From assembly GCA_007827375.1 (NCBI GenBank), contig VISH01000002.1, positions 4,055,001-4,119,000 of the forward strand: 64,000 nt of DNA. Reading direction: 5' to 3'. Below are positions 63,895 to 64,000 of this stretch, one piece after another; position 1 is the stretch's first letter; every line of letters starts with the position of its first letter. Made by a program: the position numbers and the translations under genes. The notes beneath the pieces were generated by a model, which was given only the letters and a program-made list of their open reading frames with translations, was not told the DNA's origin and ran no database searches. The stretch comes from Alteromonadaceae bacterium 2753L.S.0a.02. GTDB taxonomy: Bacteria; Pseudomonadota; Gammaproteobacteria; Pseudomonadales; Cellvibrionaceae.

Positions 63895-64000
63895 ATGAGC
63901 ACACCTATCAAACTTACAGAATTCAGCCACGGCGCTGGCTGCGGCTGCAAAATTTCGCCGGCAGTACTCGAAAAAATTATCGGCAACGCAGGCAATCCTT
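63895..64000 (+). CDS. selD: Selenide, water dikinase SelD (N-terminal part)
   Basis: The first 35 codons of selD run off the window. The start MSTPIKLTEF leads into FSHGAGCGCKISP, the SelD N-terminal motif with the catalytic Cys16 and Lys19 (Cys17 and Lys20 in E. coli). It makes selenophosphate from selenide and ATP for selenocysteine tRNA and/or selenouridine. The active-site residue is Cys, not selenocysteine. Confidence 0.92.
   Translation, partial: MSTPIKLTEFSHGAGCGCKISPAVLEKIIGNAGNP

Noticed and set aside
1..64000. tRNA, rRNA, CRISPR, transposase or phage genes
   Set aside because: Scanned by eye for conserved tRNA/rRNA stretches, repeat-spacer arrays and transposase motifs and found none; a tool search (tRNAscan, Infernal) would be needed to be sure.

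Overview
The window looks like a chromosome segment from a marine, polysaccharide-degrading gammaproteobacterium of the Cellvibrionaceae type (Teredinibacter / Saccharophagus / Cellvibrio-like). The main grounds are three secreted glycoside hydrolases with very long poly-serine linkers (GH10 xylanase, CBM2-CBM10-GH5 cellulase, CBM2-CBM5-GH45 cellulase), a Xanthomonas/Caulobacter-type TonB receptor, and many lipoproteins. The genus is inferred from domain style only. No rRNA, tRNA, CRISPR array, insertion sequence or phage gene was recognised.

Layout. 1-15 kb: the tail of an unknown gene, the GH10 xylanase, two small exported proteins, an AT-rich gap, a conserved hypothetical, a minus-strand operon of three exported proteins (alpha/beta hydrolase, unknown, von Willebrand A protein), a Cys/His-rich exported protein, a LysR regulator, then a membrane-anchored AraC regulator with a periplasmic sensor directly upstream of the GH5 cellulase. 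15-23 kb: a patatin fused to an outer-membrane barrel, a DUF481 protein, and a divergent pair made of a free-standing adenylation-carrier-thioesterase synthetase and a 4-hydroxyphenylpyruvate dioxygenase. 23-30 kb: a TM2 protein and a minus-strand operon with a membrane protein, a sodium/solute symporter, a 39-residue membrane peptide, an aspartate-carbamoyltransferase-like enzyme with a changed substrate loop, a glutamine-dependent asparagine synthetase-like enzyme and an M20 carbamoylase.

30-44 kb: housekeeping genes (cupin, RlmI, RlmJ, ectoine-type aspartokinase, a Thr/Pro-repeat lipoprotein, a 2OG-Fe oxygenase), then a two-sided convergent cluster for amide-bond chemistry: RimK, an aspartoacylase-like enzyme and a RimB-like protease on plus; an Rmd1-like protein, a GNAT-C39 fusion and a second RimK-like ATP-grasp on minus. 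44-48 kb: a zinc module with a ZnuD-like receptor, Zur and a candidate operator. 48-54 kb: an RstAB-like two-component system, manA-tag, a metallo-beta-lactamase-fold enzyme, an acetyltransferase and a SemiSWEET behind a perfect FNR/Anr-type box. 54-64 kb: a TonB receptor with an exported companion, a VWA lipoprotein, an unusual response regulator, the GH45 cellulase, a DUF2807 protein and the start of selD.

How it fits together: the secreted cellulases and xylanase release sugars; the TonB receptor, SemiSWEET and manA are plausible uptake and metabolism steps; the AraC protein is a candidate envelope sensor of carbohydrate. Three neighbourhoods look least explained by known pathways: the synthetase/dioxygenase pair, the symporter-carbamoyltransferase operon, and the RimK/GNAT-C39/ATP-grasp cluster. 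All family calls come from reading motifs by eye, without database searches.
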